In this document: piece after piece, positions 41,456 through 51,974 of the stretch
How positions within the stretch are numbered: position 1 is the stretch's first letter
Layout of the letters: each line of letters starts with the position of its first letter
DNA from: Effrenium voratum
Taxonomy: Eukaryota; Sar; Dinophyceae; Suessiales; Symbiodiniaceae
Length of the DNA stretch: 64,000 bases
Assembly (NCBI GenBank): GCA_963377175.1
Contig: CAUJNA010000866.1
Location: 1-64,000, forward strand
Reading direction: 5' to 3'
Position numbers and translations under genes: made by a program
The notes under the pieces: model-generated
The model's input: the letters and a program-made list of their open reading frames with translations, nothing else
Database searches by the model: none
What the model was told of the DNA's origin: nothing

Positions 41456-42332
41456 GTCAGATTCGCACCTTTTTGCGACGCAGATCTTGCGCGTGCCTGG
41501 CTGGGGTTTCGCAGGTTTCAGTCCTTTTTCCATATGCCAAATTGCAATTTTGGGCACTGCACATTTTTCGAGATGTCACTTTTGCCGAGGTCTCGGACAC
41601 TTGGTTTGTGACGCACCCAGCTTCCAGCGTGAGGGATTCCATCTGAAGTCAAACTATGCGGCTATGTGTGAATCAATATGGTCCGCCTTGGCAGCGGCCA
41701 CAAAAGCGCCCAGAAGCGCCCTTTTGTTGTCCTGGCAGGCTAGGTCGTACTGCTTTGCGTTTGAGGCAGGGCAGCAATGGAGCAAGGCTAAGCCAACAAC
41801 AAGGCGTGGGTGTAATGCCTCTGAATCAGGCATTTGCGGAGTCGCTGGGCGTTCAGTGGCGGTTAGGCACAATCTCCCCCACCGGGGCCTCCATTGACCA
41901 ATGTGTTGTTTTTTATTGGTCAGTGTGTTGCAAATCAAACCAGACCATGTTTGATGTGGTGACTCCGAAACAATGTGCCTCGAGCCCAATTGCAACATCG
42001 ATGGATAAAGCCTGCTCTTGCGATTTGCGCACGGTGTTAGTTCGACAGCAATTTAGGGGGGAGGCGAAGGCCGCAAGAACCAACATGTCAGTGTGTCTGC
42101 ACTGAATCGAAGCTTTGAGTGTTTCTCAAAATCCCCAAACATGGCAAGGGTTTCCTTTTTATGTCCCTTCGAGTACCAAGCAAAAGGGAATCCACCATGT
42201 GCCTTGTATAACTCGAGCGTAGTGAACAGCTCCAGAGCTCTAAGTCTGAGTCTCACTTAAGACACATGCACCCTCGTCCACCCCAAAATGCGTCGTGTTC
42301 CTCTTGGTTTCCCTTTTAGAAAGGAGGGGTAA

Positions 42333-42471
42333 TACTGTGGATGGTTGCAAAATCCATTTCGCACCACCTGAGAAACCCATGGTTGCAACCAATGTTTGTT
42401 GGTATTTACAGGGGAGTCATCATTCCAGGCTTTCTTAGGTGGTGCGAAATGGATTTTGTCCATCCACAGTA
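42333..42471. mobile_element. MITE-like element, family C
   Basis: Left TACTGTGGATGGTTGCAAAA, right GGATTTTGTCCATCCACAGTA, with TTGTTGGTATTTACAGGGGAG in the centre. Nearly full length. Confidence 0.85.
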
Positions 42472-43207
42472 GCTCCACAAAAGCGGAGCGACCCATTTTT
42501 ACGGCGCCGTTCGGCGTAGGTGACGTTTGGCTGCGCAGCCACCGGCCCTGGGGCGCCGTGGAAGCCTCGCTGGCGGCGGCGGCCGGGGCGGACCGCCACC
42601 ACCTCTCGACAGAGCGGCCTGGACTAGAGGCTCCCGATTGATGTGGCTGTGGCTCAAAAACGGTACCAAAATCAGCCCTGGTAAGTGGAAACATGGACCA
42701 AAACCTGCGTAACCCCTGCTGTTTAATTTTGAGCCACACCCATGTAGGGCCTTCAAACAACCTGGTTTTGAGACCCCCAACCACCGAAGCGGGGTGTCTA
42801 ACATTGAAAGCCCCAGGAGCCTCTGGGTGGCCTTATTTTTTTCCATGCTCAAAGTCACGCACGAAGTGATGGCTTAACTCGGTGCCCAAGAAAAAGGGGT
42901 GGGTTTGTTCAGGGGAGGCCTGTGTGTTGTTTCTTTGTGTTTTTGGGGTGGTTCATGTTTTTCCTTTGTTTTTGGGGTGGTCCATCAAATGCGATTCGAA
43001 AGGAGGACACATGTTCAGGGGTCAGATTCCCCTTTTGCCACGAGCTCCCGCCGAAACTCCCTTGATCGAACTTGCGAGAGCTCTGTCTGGGTGTGGATCA
43101 GCTCTTGAACCTTCGCAAGATGTAAAACTCGGCTTTAAGATTTCTTAGTAAGGCTTCTCAGAATAAAATTTGGGGCACTTTACTAGTCCATGTGCAGGAC
43201 AGCAGGT

Positions 43208-43248
43208 GAAAAATAATAATCATAATGATAATATGAATAGTAATAGTA

Positions 43249-43298
<50 letters not shown>

Positions 43299-43380
43299 AA
43301 TGATAATATTAATAGTAATAATAATAATAGTCATAATAACAATAAGAACAATAATGATAACAATTCATAATCATTATAAT
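43208..43380. repeat. (AAT)n microsatellite
   Basis: ATAATA repeats with AGT, GAT and CAT variants; purest at about 43250-43300. Open frames are Asn-rich repeat translations. Confidence 0.95.
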
Positions 43381-44394
43381 AGAATCACAATACTCATAAT
43401 GACACAATAACTAATGATAGTAGTAATGATGATGAAGGTCACCCAAGAACAGAAAAGGGGATAGAATGGGTTGGCATAGAAGGAGGGACACGTATCCTCT
43501 TTCCCACGTTGCCGTGGCATCTGACAGGGACCCGGTCCCTCCAAGAGGAAGTTGATCTTCCAGGTACCCTCCCCCTGCCATGGCAACGTGGGCAAGGGGG
43601 GTTACTGAGTGATTTTCAGACAATTTCAGAAATTGATCTTCCAGGTACCCGGGGGTAAGCGAACTCAGACAATTTTGCTTGAAGCCCTCCCCCTCCCATG
43701 GCAACGAAGGGGGTAAGCTGAGTGAGTTCAGACAATCTTTTTAGGGGGGAAACCAGAGGACTTGGTCGCTTTGCAACCGAGGTCCAGCTCGGTCATTCGA
43801 CGCGACAACCACCTCAGACCAGCGCCTGCTAGCCCAACGCGGCGTGCCGCCAGCCCTGTGAGGCGAGAGATGCTGCCGGAAAGGGGAGATATTCTCTGGC
43901 ATAGCGCGTACACCCTTTCTCAGGCTCCTTAAAAGATCTCCATTTTCCAACCATTTGAGACATGTTGCTTTTTCAACACCAAAACATACCAAAACAAAGA
44001 GAAACCACCATTTACACGTTGCAATGTTCAGGTGTATAATGTAAGGACCCCTGTTTCTGTTGAGACTCCAAAGCATGAGCTGTGTGCAGCTGTGTTTTCT
44101 GATTGCATGATCTGCATGGCCAGGTCAGCAGTGCCGGTGGCAAGCAGCAAGGTTCTGAATCCTGTCAGGAAATCTGGAGACGGGTAAGGATTTTTTTCCC
44201 TGTGCAAGGCTTGGCAAAAACAATTCACATACGGTTGTGCATGTTTGAATGACAAGTGCGTTGCGCAAACGCGTGTGCATGTGCCTGTTTGGGGCTGTGG
44301 GTCTGTGGGTCTGTGGGTCTGTGGGTCTGTGGTTGTGTGAGGTGTGGTTGCGTGTGCTTGTGACTGTTTCCGTGTGTTTGCGTTTCCCTGCGTT

Positions 44395-44699
44395 TGTTTG
44401 CTCGTGGTTGCGCATGTTTGTGGGAGTTTGTTTGTTTGTTTGCTTGCTTGCTTGCTTGCTTGATTGTTTGGTTGGTTGTGTGTGTGTGCGTGGGTGCTTG
44501 CTTGCTGGTTTGCTTGTTTGTTTGTTTGTTTGTTTGTTTGTTTGTTTGTTTGTTTGTGTGTTTGTTTGTTTGTTTGTTTGTTTGTTTGTTTGTTTGTTTG
44601 TTTGTTTTGGGTGGTTGTGTAAGTTGTGTTTTGTTTGCGTGTGTATTTGTGTGTGTAAGCGCTTGCGTGTGTTTGTGTGTTGTATGCGCATGCGGATGG

Positions 44700-44733
<34 letters not shown>

Positions 44734-44900
44734 GCTTCCTTGCTTGCTTGGCTTGGCGTGGCGTGGCTTGGCTTGGCGTAGCTTGTTTGTTTGTTTGTTT
44801 GTGTATGCGTGTGGGGGTGTTGGTTTTTTTGTCACTTGTGTGTTTGTTTGTTTTTTGTTGTGTGTGTATTTGTATGTGTTCGCTTTGTGTGTGTGGGTGG
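44395..44900. repeat. (TTTG)n and (TG)n tract
   Basis: GTTTGTTTG arrays at 44425-44605 and 44785-44865, CTTGCTTG patches, and a TG run at 44700-44730. Long Cys/Val/Leu-rich (+) and Thr/Gln/Lys-rich (-) frames here are repeat artefacts. Confidence 0.95.
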
Positions 44901-45030
44901 GGGGTGGTGGTTAAAACTTGTTTGTGTGTCTGTGCGTGTTGTTGTGTGTGGTGCGTCGTATCTTCGTGCGTGCGTTCATGGGTTTGTTTATCTGTGTTTG
45001 TGCTTGTTTTTTGGCATACCCGCCGAACAG

Positions 45031-45334
45031 ATAAGGCCCACATCGCCTGTGGCCACTACGATTGCCATGCCAGTGATCTCACCGCGACCTGTGGTGACTG
45101 GGGCTACTGCCATGGTGACAACCACATACCATCCACCGATTTACTCGCAGCCAGCGATGCCATACCTTCCAGCCACCTACTTGCCCAGCACAACCTACGT
45201 GACTTCGGCGCCATCTCCCAGCTTTGGTCTAGCTGTGCCCGCAGCCCCCGCAGCCCACTGCGCATCCCCCGCCCCGGCCCCGGTGCCAGAGCCACTTGCC
45301 ATGCCATACCAGCAGCTTCAGGCACGTGGTCCAG
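45031..45334 (+). CDS. Pro/Thr-rich linker exon, probably of the C2 gene
   Basis: After CGAACAG the frame reads IRPTSPVATTIAMPV, TTTYHPPIYSQPAMPYL and TTYVTSAPSPSFGLAV, with no hydrophobic core: an extended linker. A donor GTCCAG|GTGCAA ends it at 45334. A following stretch at about 45488-45545 (SKFGPYAFYEFEHEVV) may be the next exon. Assignment to the C2 gene is by strand and proximity only. Confidence 0.45.
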
Positions 45335-46341
45335 GTGCAAGCGCGGCAGGTCATTTGATGCAATGGGGCGACGGTGGAGTGGACCAAGGCTTGGCCATGC
45401 AAATCTGCTGTGCAGATGGTTTTGCCTGTGACAGATGGTTTCGCCAGGTCGTGCCAGCGCCGGGGCGCTGTCGTTACTGGCAGAAGCCCAAGCAAGTTTG
45501 GGCCTTACGCATTTTATGAGTTTGAGCACGAAGTAGTAGGACATGCCAACAGCCGTACCACCCTTTCAGACTCATCATTTTTGTGCCGAATCATTTTTGA
45601 TGGTTTTCTTTCTTGCTGGAGCAAGGATTTTCAATCTGCCAGGTTGGCGCGCCGGGCAATGCCACGCCGCTTTTTAGCTAATGTCGCAAAAGGAGGCGGC
45701 TTGCAAAGAGGGTTGCATGGAGGCATGTGTTTGTGGCTTGTTGAAGGGGAATGGCACCGTCGAATACGGTTTATTATACTTTCCCTTTCCAACCCACAAT
45801 GCGGATTTCTTGTTTTTCTGTTTTCTTTTCTTTTCGCGGAGGCCATGAAAGACTTGATGTGCCTGCGAACCCTTATTACAATTATATAACGGCAAACGGG
45901 ACGTTTGCAAAATTTGGTCGCTGTTAGACATGTAAGTCCGGTGCTGCTTTGCCGGTTGGGGACCGTTCCAAGCCGTTCGAAACCCTTTCAGCCCAAGAAG
46001 CATTTTGAAATGCGTTCAAAAAGCGTTCGCAAGTCGTTCTAGAGCGTTCAGAACCGTACAGACCCGAATTGTTGTGATAATTTGGTCGTTGGTGTCTAGA
46101 AAACCCCAACTGTGTGCAACAAAAATCCGATCCAGGCAGAATTATGCAAATGTATTGTTTCCTGCTAGAAATGTACAAATTGAGGGGCAGGCGGAAGGGC
46201 GGGGGGTGAGTCTTCCTTTGGGGTTGAGATCTAAGCGCGGGGGTCACTTCCCTCGAGCTGGAGCTTGGCTTTTTCGGTGGGCGCCATGCGGCAGATTTGG
46301 CTTCAAATGGGAAACAGAACCTGGGAGCCGAAGACCCTCTG

Positions 46342-46458
46342 CTAGGTCCCCCAGCTAGGTCTCAGCCCGTTTTTGGTTGGGAGGGTTGCCCTACTAAAAT
46401 AGACTACAAAAGAAAGTTGGTAATTACCCTTATTCTAACCTCTCTGCAGGACCTAGCA
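46342..46458. mobile_element. MITE-like element, family E
   Basis: Starts AGGTCCCCCAGCTAGGTC and ends CTCTCTGCAGGACCTAGCA, with CCTACTAAAATAGACTACA inside. Confidence 0.75.
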
Positions 46459-47582
46459 GAGATGCCAGGGAGCAGAGCCCGAATTGGCCCCATAGCCCGG
46501 CAACACCACCAACCCCAGACTCATGCGCCCCCAAGCTGTTGTCAACCTGGCATGATATTCATGGCTCCAGGGCCGCCGTGCGCGGCAGGCCGCAAACATA
46601 GAAAGGGACCAAAGAAGTGTTCCTCGGCCCGGGCAATCCGTCCGGCCAGCTTTGTGTGGCAAAGCGCCTGAGCCAAACCATTCTGATTTTTGCAAAATGC
46701 AGATGGTACACCTGAATGAAGGTGTGTCAACCTAAGAAGAGCAACATACGATGGCTTGATTGGCAGTTACTGCCCAAGGACATTTGTGTTTCAATTAGTC
46801 GTCTCAGTGGAACTCCTTGGCTTTCGCATTATGAAGCAATGGTTGTCAGGTTTGAGTCGGAAACGTTATGACACCGAGCATTTCTCGATTTGGACACATC
46901 AACCCTGCACCTGCCGCATGCTTTTCCAACTGTCATGGATGACCCCTCCACCGCTGGCTTTCGGGGACAGCTGGCTCTTGATGTGGGCCCTGCGCGGCTT
47001 GGAGAGGAACTTGTCTTGCTTTCAGGCAGCTGCCTGCGACGTCCTTTTTTAGCCCATCGAAAAGATGGATCATGCGAGTAGAACTCTGATTTGAAATGGA
47101 CCCTTGTTTGAACATCAGCAGCACATGGAGATACATCTCCCAGCCAAGTTTGACGGGCGCCCATTGAATGTTGCTGAGTGTTTTCACTTGGGTTTTGCGG
47201 GGTTGCTCCTAGGGTTGGTCGTGCGCCAACTCCGGCTCAAGGGTTCCCGGTCTCATTGATCGCATGACACATGCGTCTATGTTGTTTTTCACCCACCCAC
47301 CTCTCCCGAAGCGCTCGGCGCCGAGCTATCCTGGCAGAGCGGGTTGTTGAGCCGCCCGTTCTCTCGCGTGCACTTTGAACAGGGGCTTGTCGGCTCGCCC
47401 GGGGGCTTGTCGGCTCGCCCGTTCTTCCGCTTGCACTTTGAACAGGCAAACTTTCCGGCACCGACAGCATAAAAGGAGTGAGTGCGGAGCGGTCTGTCCG
47501 CGGATAGAATTGGCATTCTGAGCATCAGCCGACCGGGTTCCCTTGACAACCCCCTGAACCATCAGTATCCACGTAATATCGG

Positions 47583-47757
47583 CCATTCGTTTCATGTCCG
47601 AAAGCCTGGCTGAGACAGATGGACCATTTGGGTCAACTTAGCTTTGTCGGAAAACGAACTGGACACTTTGCTGATCATTCGTTTCGTGTCCGAAAGCCTG
47701 GCTGAGACAGATAGACCATTTGGGTCAACTTAGCTTTGTCGGAAAACGAACTGGACA
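47583..47757. repeat. ~101-bp direct repeat
   Basis: CATTCGTTTCRTGTCCGAAAG through TCGGAAAACGAACTGGACA occurs at 47583-47656 and again at 47684-47757, nearly identical. Each unit contains the inverted pair TTCGTTT and AAACGAA. Confidence 0.85.
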
Positions 47758-48451
47758 TTACCCTACTACCAGCAAACCTTGTTTAGAAGGCTCGTGTTGA
47801 AAGATGAGATTAATATGACTTGTCTTTTGCAGATAATGCCTTGTTACAAAACAAACGTGTGATGGTGCGGTCGTATAATAGACCACCATAGTATCCTGCT
47901 CTTGCTAGCTTGCAGTACCACATGGGATCTTAGAAGGAAGGGTCTCCATCAACCCCTACAAAATCCCGAGCTCACGCAAGCATCCCGTGTTCAACCGCTC
48001 ACGTTCATGGGGTCATTTTTTGGTGAGAGCCGTTTGATGTCACGACTCGATCACGTTTTTGAGCCCATTTTGGTGGCTGCCTGAGCAAGGAGGGCGATTC
48101 TTTGACGCTTGCTTTAGATGGTTGTTGCTTGGACACATTTTGCATTTTTGGCTTATTGTGGTTGAGTGGTTGAAATCCAACCACTTAACTGCTAAATTTT
48201 GAGAATGTTTGCTCTGCTCCCCACGTCAATCAAGTTTAGCTTTGAATATGTTCCAGAATGGCGTTGCCATGTTTTGCCCCCCTGTTCCGCCCAGTTTGGT
48301 TTGTGAATGATTTGAAGCCAGAAGCCTTAAGCTTCTGATGACCGTGCGAACCATTCCCACGCGAACCAGCAATTCATTGCTCGATGGTTGAAACTGCTGG
48401 CTGGTGAACAAGTAGGGCATGACATCCTTTGCGGGCCTTTGCGAGGGTTCC

Positions 48452-48600
48452 TACTGTGAATAACCGAATTCCATTTCGCACCACTGTGCAGAAACCCTGG
48501 AATGATGTATGATTCCCCAACGTACATACCAACAAACCTACTGGTGTCAACCATAGTTTCATTCTTACATGCGAATGTTTGTTTTGTGTCCATCCACTGC
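48452..48600. mobile_element. MITE-like element, family C (degenerate)
   Basis: TACTGTGAATAACCGAATTC at the left, GTGTCCATCCACTGCA at the right, with CATACCAACAAACC in the centre. Confidence 0.65.
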
Positions 48601-50180
48601 AATTATTGAGTGGAACCATGACCATGCATGGATGTATTCCCCAACATAAATACCGAAAATGGCTCCCCGTGGTTTCCGTCATGGGGACCATGGCCACGTG
48701 TCGCTTAAAACGCGGGCCGCGTTTTTTTTGTTTGGGATCTGAGGCCCCCGGAAGGGCCAGCGCCGGGTCCCAAACCCCCGCCCGAAGCAGAGCGCGGAGG
48801 CCGGGGGGTCTTGGGTCTCCGTTGCTATGTGCAACTCGTGCTGCCCATTGGAACCGTTGGCCCCGAGGGTTGTGGGATCAAGAGGTTTACCGCCATTTCT
48901 GGGATACAAGGGAATCTCCCCCTTTAAAGGGGGGGTTAGTCTTTTGGATGCCCTTTGTTGTATCACAGAAGTGGTCATTTCCATTGAAAGACCAGGTAGC
49001 TCCCAGCCAGTTGGTTCCTTAGTCTTATAGCTTGTTAGCAGGTTTCGTGGCAGTTTCCAGGTTTCACCCGCTAGAAGCTTCTTCTTTTTAGCAGGGCATC
49101 GGTTTGGGCAGAGGTTCGTCGCGGATCTTCACTTTCGGGTGCGGTGGATTTTCCTTCCAGCGCCTTGACTGGGGTAGACTTGGGACACATTTTACGTATT
49201 TTACCAGTGACTCAAAGTGAAGCAAACCATAATATATATATATATATAGAATATAAATAAATATACATTCTATAACTGGGCCAAGCTCTAATCATGTTGA
49301 TCTCTTGCACCGACAGAGACGACGTTGCGGATGCGTGGGCTTCGGGGGAAGGCAAGGGATGTCCAAAGCCAACTCCGAAGCTGCCCAAAACCGGTTGGCC
49401 AGTTGAATTGGGGATTTCTTGATTGATTTCATGATGCAATAGCGAGTAAGGTCGAAACCATCCCACCTGCCAAAAGATGGGGCACCCTAAGGTACGGGGG
49501 AACAAAAAAAAGGGTTGGAGGGACATGAGACTCACTAAATTTCCCGGCGGATTCACACATGTTCCCCATGTTGTTTTGAAGGAAATGGCATATTCAGACC
49601 ACGGCTCATGGAACCAGCGAAGTGATCGCTGAAGCAACCAACCGCTCCGTCCATCCAGGCACCCAGCTGCGACTAGCAATCCATCGAGTGGAGGGCGCGC
49701 TTCTGAGAATCGCAAAGCCGCGGAGGGAGGTCAAGGCAAAGGGTGGTTCCCAGCCATCATAGCTTTCAAAGCTTCTTTGTGAGTGGGGTCCCAGCCATCA
49801 GCATAGCGTTTGAGCAAACTTGAAGGAGGAGAGCCAAGAAGGAACGTTCCCAGCTGGAGTCTCTATGTGAAGCAAAGGGGAGAACACCAATGTGCTCAGG
49901 AGGTGGGGGGATTAAGAGCGAGGAGAGGAACTTGGTCGAAGGCCCGCGTTTCTTTTCAAAGGTTCCACAGTAATGACATCCGCTTCCAAGCTATTTAGTA
50001 GCAAGGCTCAATTTCATGAGTTGACCCTCTTGGGACTAAAGGCTTCTGCGGAAGCCTTCGCCGACGCTCACCCAAAAGTTTGTTTGACCCCGTCTGAAAT
50101 GGCACTCCCCGATTAGCAAGGGCTTTAGTCACGGGACGGGTGCAAACAAAATGACTCAGGTGCTTTATGTACATCTACAG

Positions 50181-50238
50181 TTTCACCGCTGGTGCGCGTG
50201 CACGTGGTGGACGCTGCAACCGGCTACCGCTGGGGCAA
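50181..50238 (+). CDS. Jouberin (AHI1)-like C2 domain, exon 1
   Basis: After ATCTACAG the frame reads SPLVRVHVVDAATGYRWGK. VVRVHVVDxxTG is the opening strand of the C2-like domain of jouberin, a ciliary transition-zone protein. Ending at GGCAA|GCCC (a GC donor) joins in frame to the 51098 exon. The frame is open to 50296, so the end is not certain. Confidence 0.55.
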
Positions 50239-50468
50239 GCCCATAGGGCCCTGCGTGTTTAATGTGGACAAGGACCGAACATCTCTTCAGGGCAGTTAGA
50301 GGCCACCCCTGCAAAGGAGCCAAGCCCAAATCAGAGGCCCGCGACATGAAGATATGGGTGTGTCGTTTTTTGGGGAAACCTGGTTAGGTTGGTTTCAACG
50401 GGAAACCAAAGAGACACCTCCCTTCGCGGGGTTTCCTATTGCAATTGGACAAACCAGAAACCCTTATA

Positions 50469-50590
50469 TGGCCATGGGTCAAAATCCCGTACCCCCCAAT
50501 GAGCATCCCAATCCCCGCTAAAATAGGTTCTAAAATGGGTGGTGCACCTACCCCAAAATGGGATCCCATTGGTTTTGACAACCACAGCCA
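50469..50590. mobile_element. MITE-like element, family A (reverse orientation)
   Basis: Starts TGGCCATGGGTCAAAATCCC and ends TGGTTTTGACAACCACAGCCA. Inside the presumed first intron of the jouberin-like gene. Confidence 0.8.
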
Positions 50591-51097
50591 TATTATGCGT
50601 CTTGTAAAGCACCGGTCTTCAGCTCTCCCTTCCAAGAAGCTCCCGCGGGTGCTTTCCAGGATGGCGCAGCATACTTGCGGACGGCCAAGGCGGAGCTTGG
50701 CAAAGAACAAAGGCAGGGGAGCTCCCGGGGGGGGGGTTCGAGGTGCTTTGCCCGCCCAGATAGGCGTGGCCGTTCCTGTCGTCGATACCTGACACTCGCT
50801 ATTTGGGTGATGCTACTACCTGGTGTTATCGCGTTTAGACGGTGAGACCTACGTTCATCAATCTGTCCAACAGTTTTGGAGTCTCCATGACCCTTAGAAA
50901 ATGGGGGCGTGATCCCTTTATTTTGGGTGATGACCCCATTTTTAAGTGGGGGACTCTAGGGATCCGCGAAAATCGTCGTTTTTTTTTGCGGGGGGCGGTG
51001 TGTGTTTTCTTCAAAAATGCAATTGGGGGAACCCCCCCCCTTTAAGGTAGGGAGGATGTGTTTTCTTTTTCTTTTTTTTCCGTTGGAGCGCTTTCAG

Positions 51098-51200
51098 GCT
51101 CGCGCCCTGGTTTGCCGACAGCGGCCAGAGCTCTTTCTTCCGGCCCTTCTGCACGCTGCCAAAGCGCGCGGAGAAGCGGGAGCTGCCCGTCTGGGATGAG
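51098..51200 (+). CDS. Jouberin-like C2 domain, exon 2
   Basis: After CTTTCAG|G the frame reads LAPWFADSGQSSFFRPF then RAEKRELPVWDE, ending at GATGAG|GCCCCT (GC donor). LPxWxE is the second landmark of the jouberin C2-like domain. 103 nt, so the 5' phase needs two bases from exon 1, which the 50238 end supplies. Confidence 0.6.
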
Positions 51201-51577
51201 GCCCCTCGGCGGAAAAGAAAATGGGAGGGGTGCCAAAGGGCGTACCCCAAAAAGCGCGCCTTTTTAAAGACGCAACCCCAAAATAAGCTCCACGCAACAG
51301 GTGTCATCATCCCATTGAATGTCCCCTTTGTGATTTATAGTGAGTTTCCTGAGAGTAAATGTTTAGTCCGTTGCAAGCAGACTTTCGATCGAGAGAAGGT
51401 GCTTCTGCTTCTGCTTTCGCTTCATAGACCGATGCGTTCTTGCCCTCAACTCGGCGCAATACACCTTTGTGCGAACTTCCCATGCAGGGGAAACGGCTAA
51501 AAGCTTTGAGACCGGGGGTTTGCGGACGTGGGTGGATGCCTGGATGGTGCTTGACATCCGAGGCCTTCTTCCTGCAG

Positions 51578-51642
51578 GTGCAGCAAGACTTGCGCATGGC
51601 CTTCCTCTTTGAGGTCTTGGATGCGAGGATGGGCCCGGACAG
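51578..51642 (+). CDS. Jouberin-like C2 domain, exon 3
   Basis: After TCCTGCAG|G the frame reads VQQDLRMAFLFEVLDA. FFEILD-type sequence is the next strand in jouberin. The exon ends at GGACAG|GCAGGG (GC donor), two bases into a codon, matching exon 4. A segment of about ten residues expected between WDE and LRM is missing or on an unrecognised small exon in 51201-51577. Confidence 0.6.
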
Positions 51643-51764
51643 GCAGGGATGCGGCATCTCCTTGGGGCGCAGATCTCCAGGGGAGTTTTTGTTATTGGTG
51701 ATAAAGTTCCTGACGCGGCATAAGGGGAGCCCCTTGTATTGGTTATAAAAGGAAGCCAAACCCG

Positions 51765-51841
<77 letters not shown>

Positions 51842-51875
51842 TTTTGGAGACCCATCAGCCCTATCAGCTCGAAAG
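51643..51875 (+). other. GC-AG intron with AGGC repeats and a 75-base poly(A)
   Basis: Donor ACAG|GCAG and acceptor AAAG|GCCC; AGGC is present at both junctions. Most of the second half is an unbroken run of A (51765-51839). Confidence 0.6.
51765..51839 (+). repeat. Poly(A)75
   Basis: Seventy-five consecutive A on the + strand inside the 233-bp intron. No target-site duplication or retroposed sequence was recognised beside it. Confidence 0.95.
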
Positions 51876-51974
51876 GCCCGTGCTGTCCCCGGTGGCCTGG
51901 GGCTTCCTTCACCTCTCGGCACTTTCCTCGCGCTCCGGAGCCAAGCGCCGGGTGCAGCTTTGGAAGTACCGCAG
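51876..51974 (+). CDS. Jouberin-like C2 domain, exon 4
   Basis: Reads PVLSPVAWGFLHLSA then RRVQLWKYRRR, ending at CCGCAG|GCGAAG (GC donor). VAWxFLxL followed by a basic strand (LRLQLY in animals) is the third landmark of this C2-like domain. The WD40 repeats that should follow were not found in the window. Confidence 0.62.

Larger units (their letters stand above)
41456..45030 (+). other. Intron-like stretch with microsatellites and a MITE
   Basis: Family C element at 42333-42471, (AAT)n at 43208-43380 and (TTTG)n/(TG)n at 44395-44900. Coding-like frames at 42500-42640 (GVGDVWLRSHRPWGAVEASL) and 43020-43135 (APAETPLIELARALSGCGSA) may be exons of the same gene; no family is recognised for either. 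Confidence 0.4.
45546..50180 (+). other. Non-coding stretch with MITEs and a 101-bp repeat
   Basis: Family E (46342-46458), direct repeat (47583-47757), family C (48452-48600) and a short TATA-rich tract (49232-49270). A frame at 46890-47080 (GFRGQLALDVGPARLGEELV) is open but unassigned. Confidence 0.45.

Noticed and set aside
44125..45043. 272- and 236-residue Thr/Gln/Lys-rich minus-strand ORFs
   Set aside because: Repeat translation of (TTTG)n and (TG)n.
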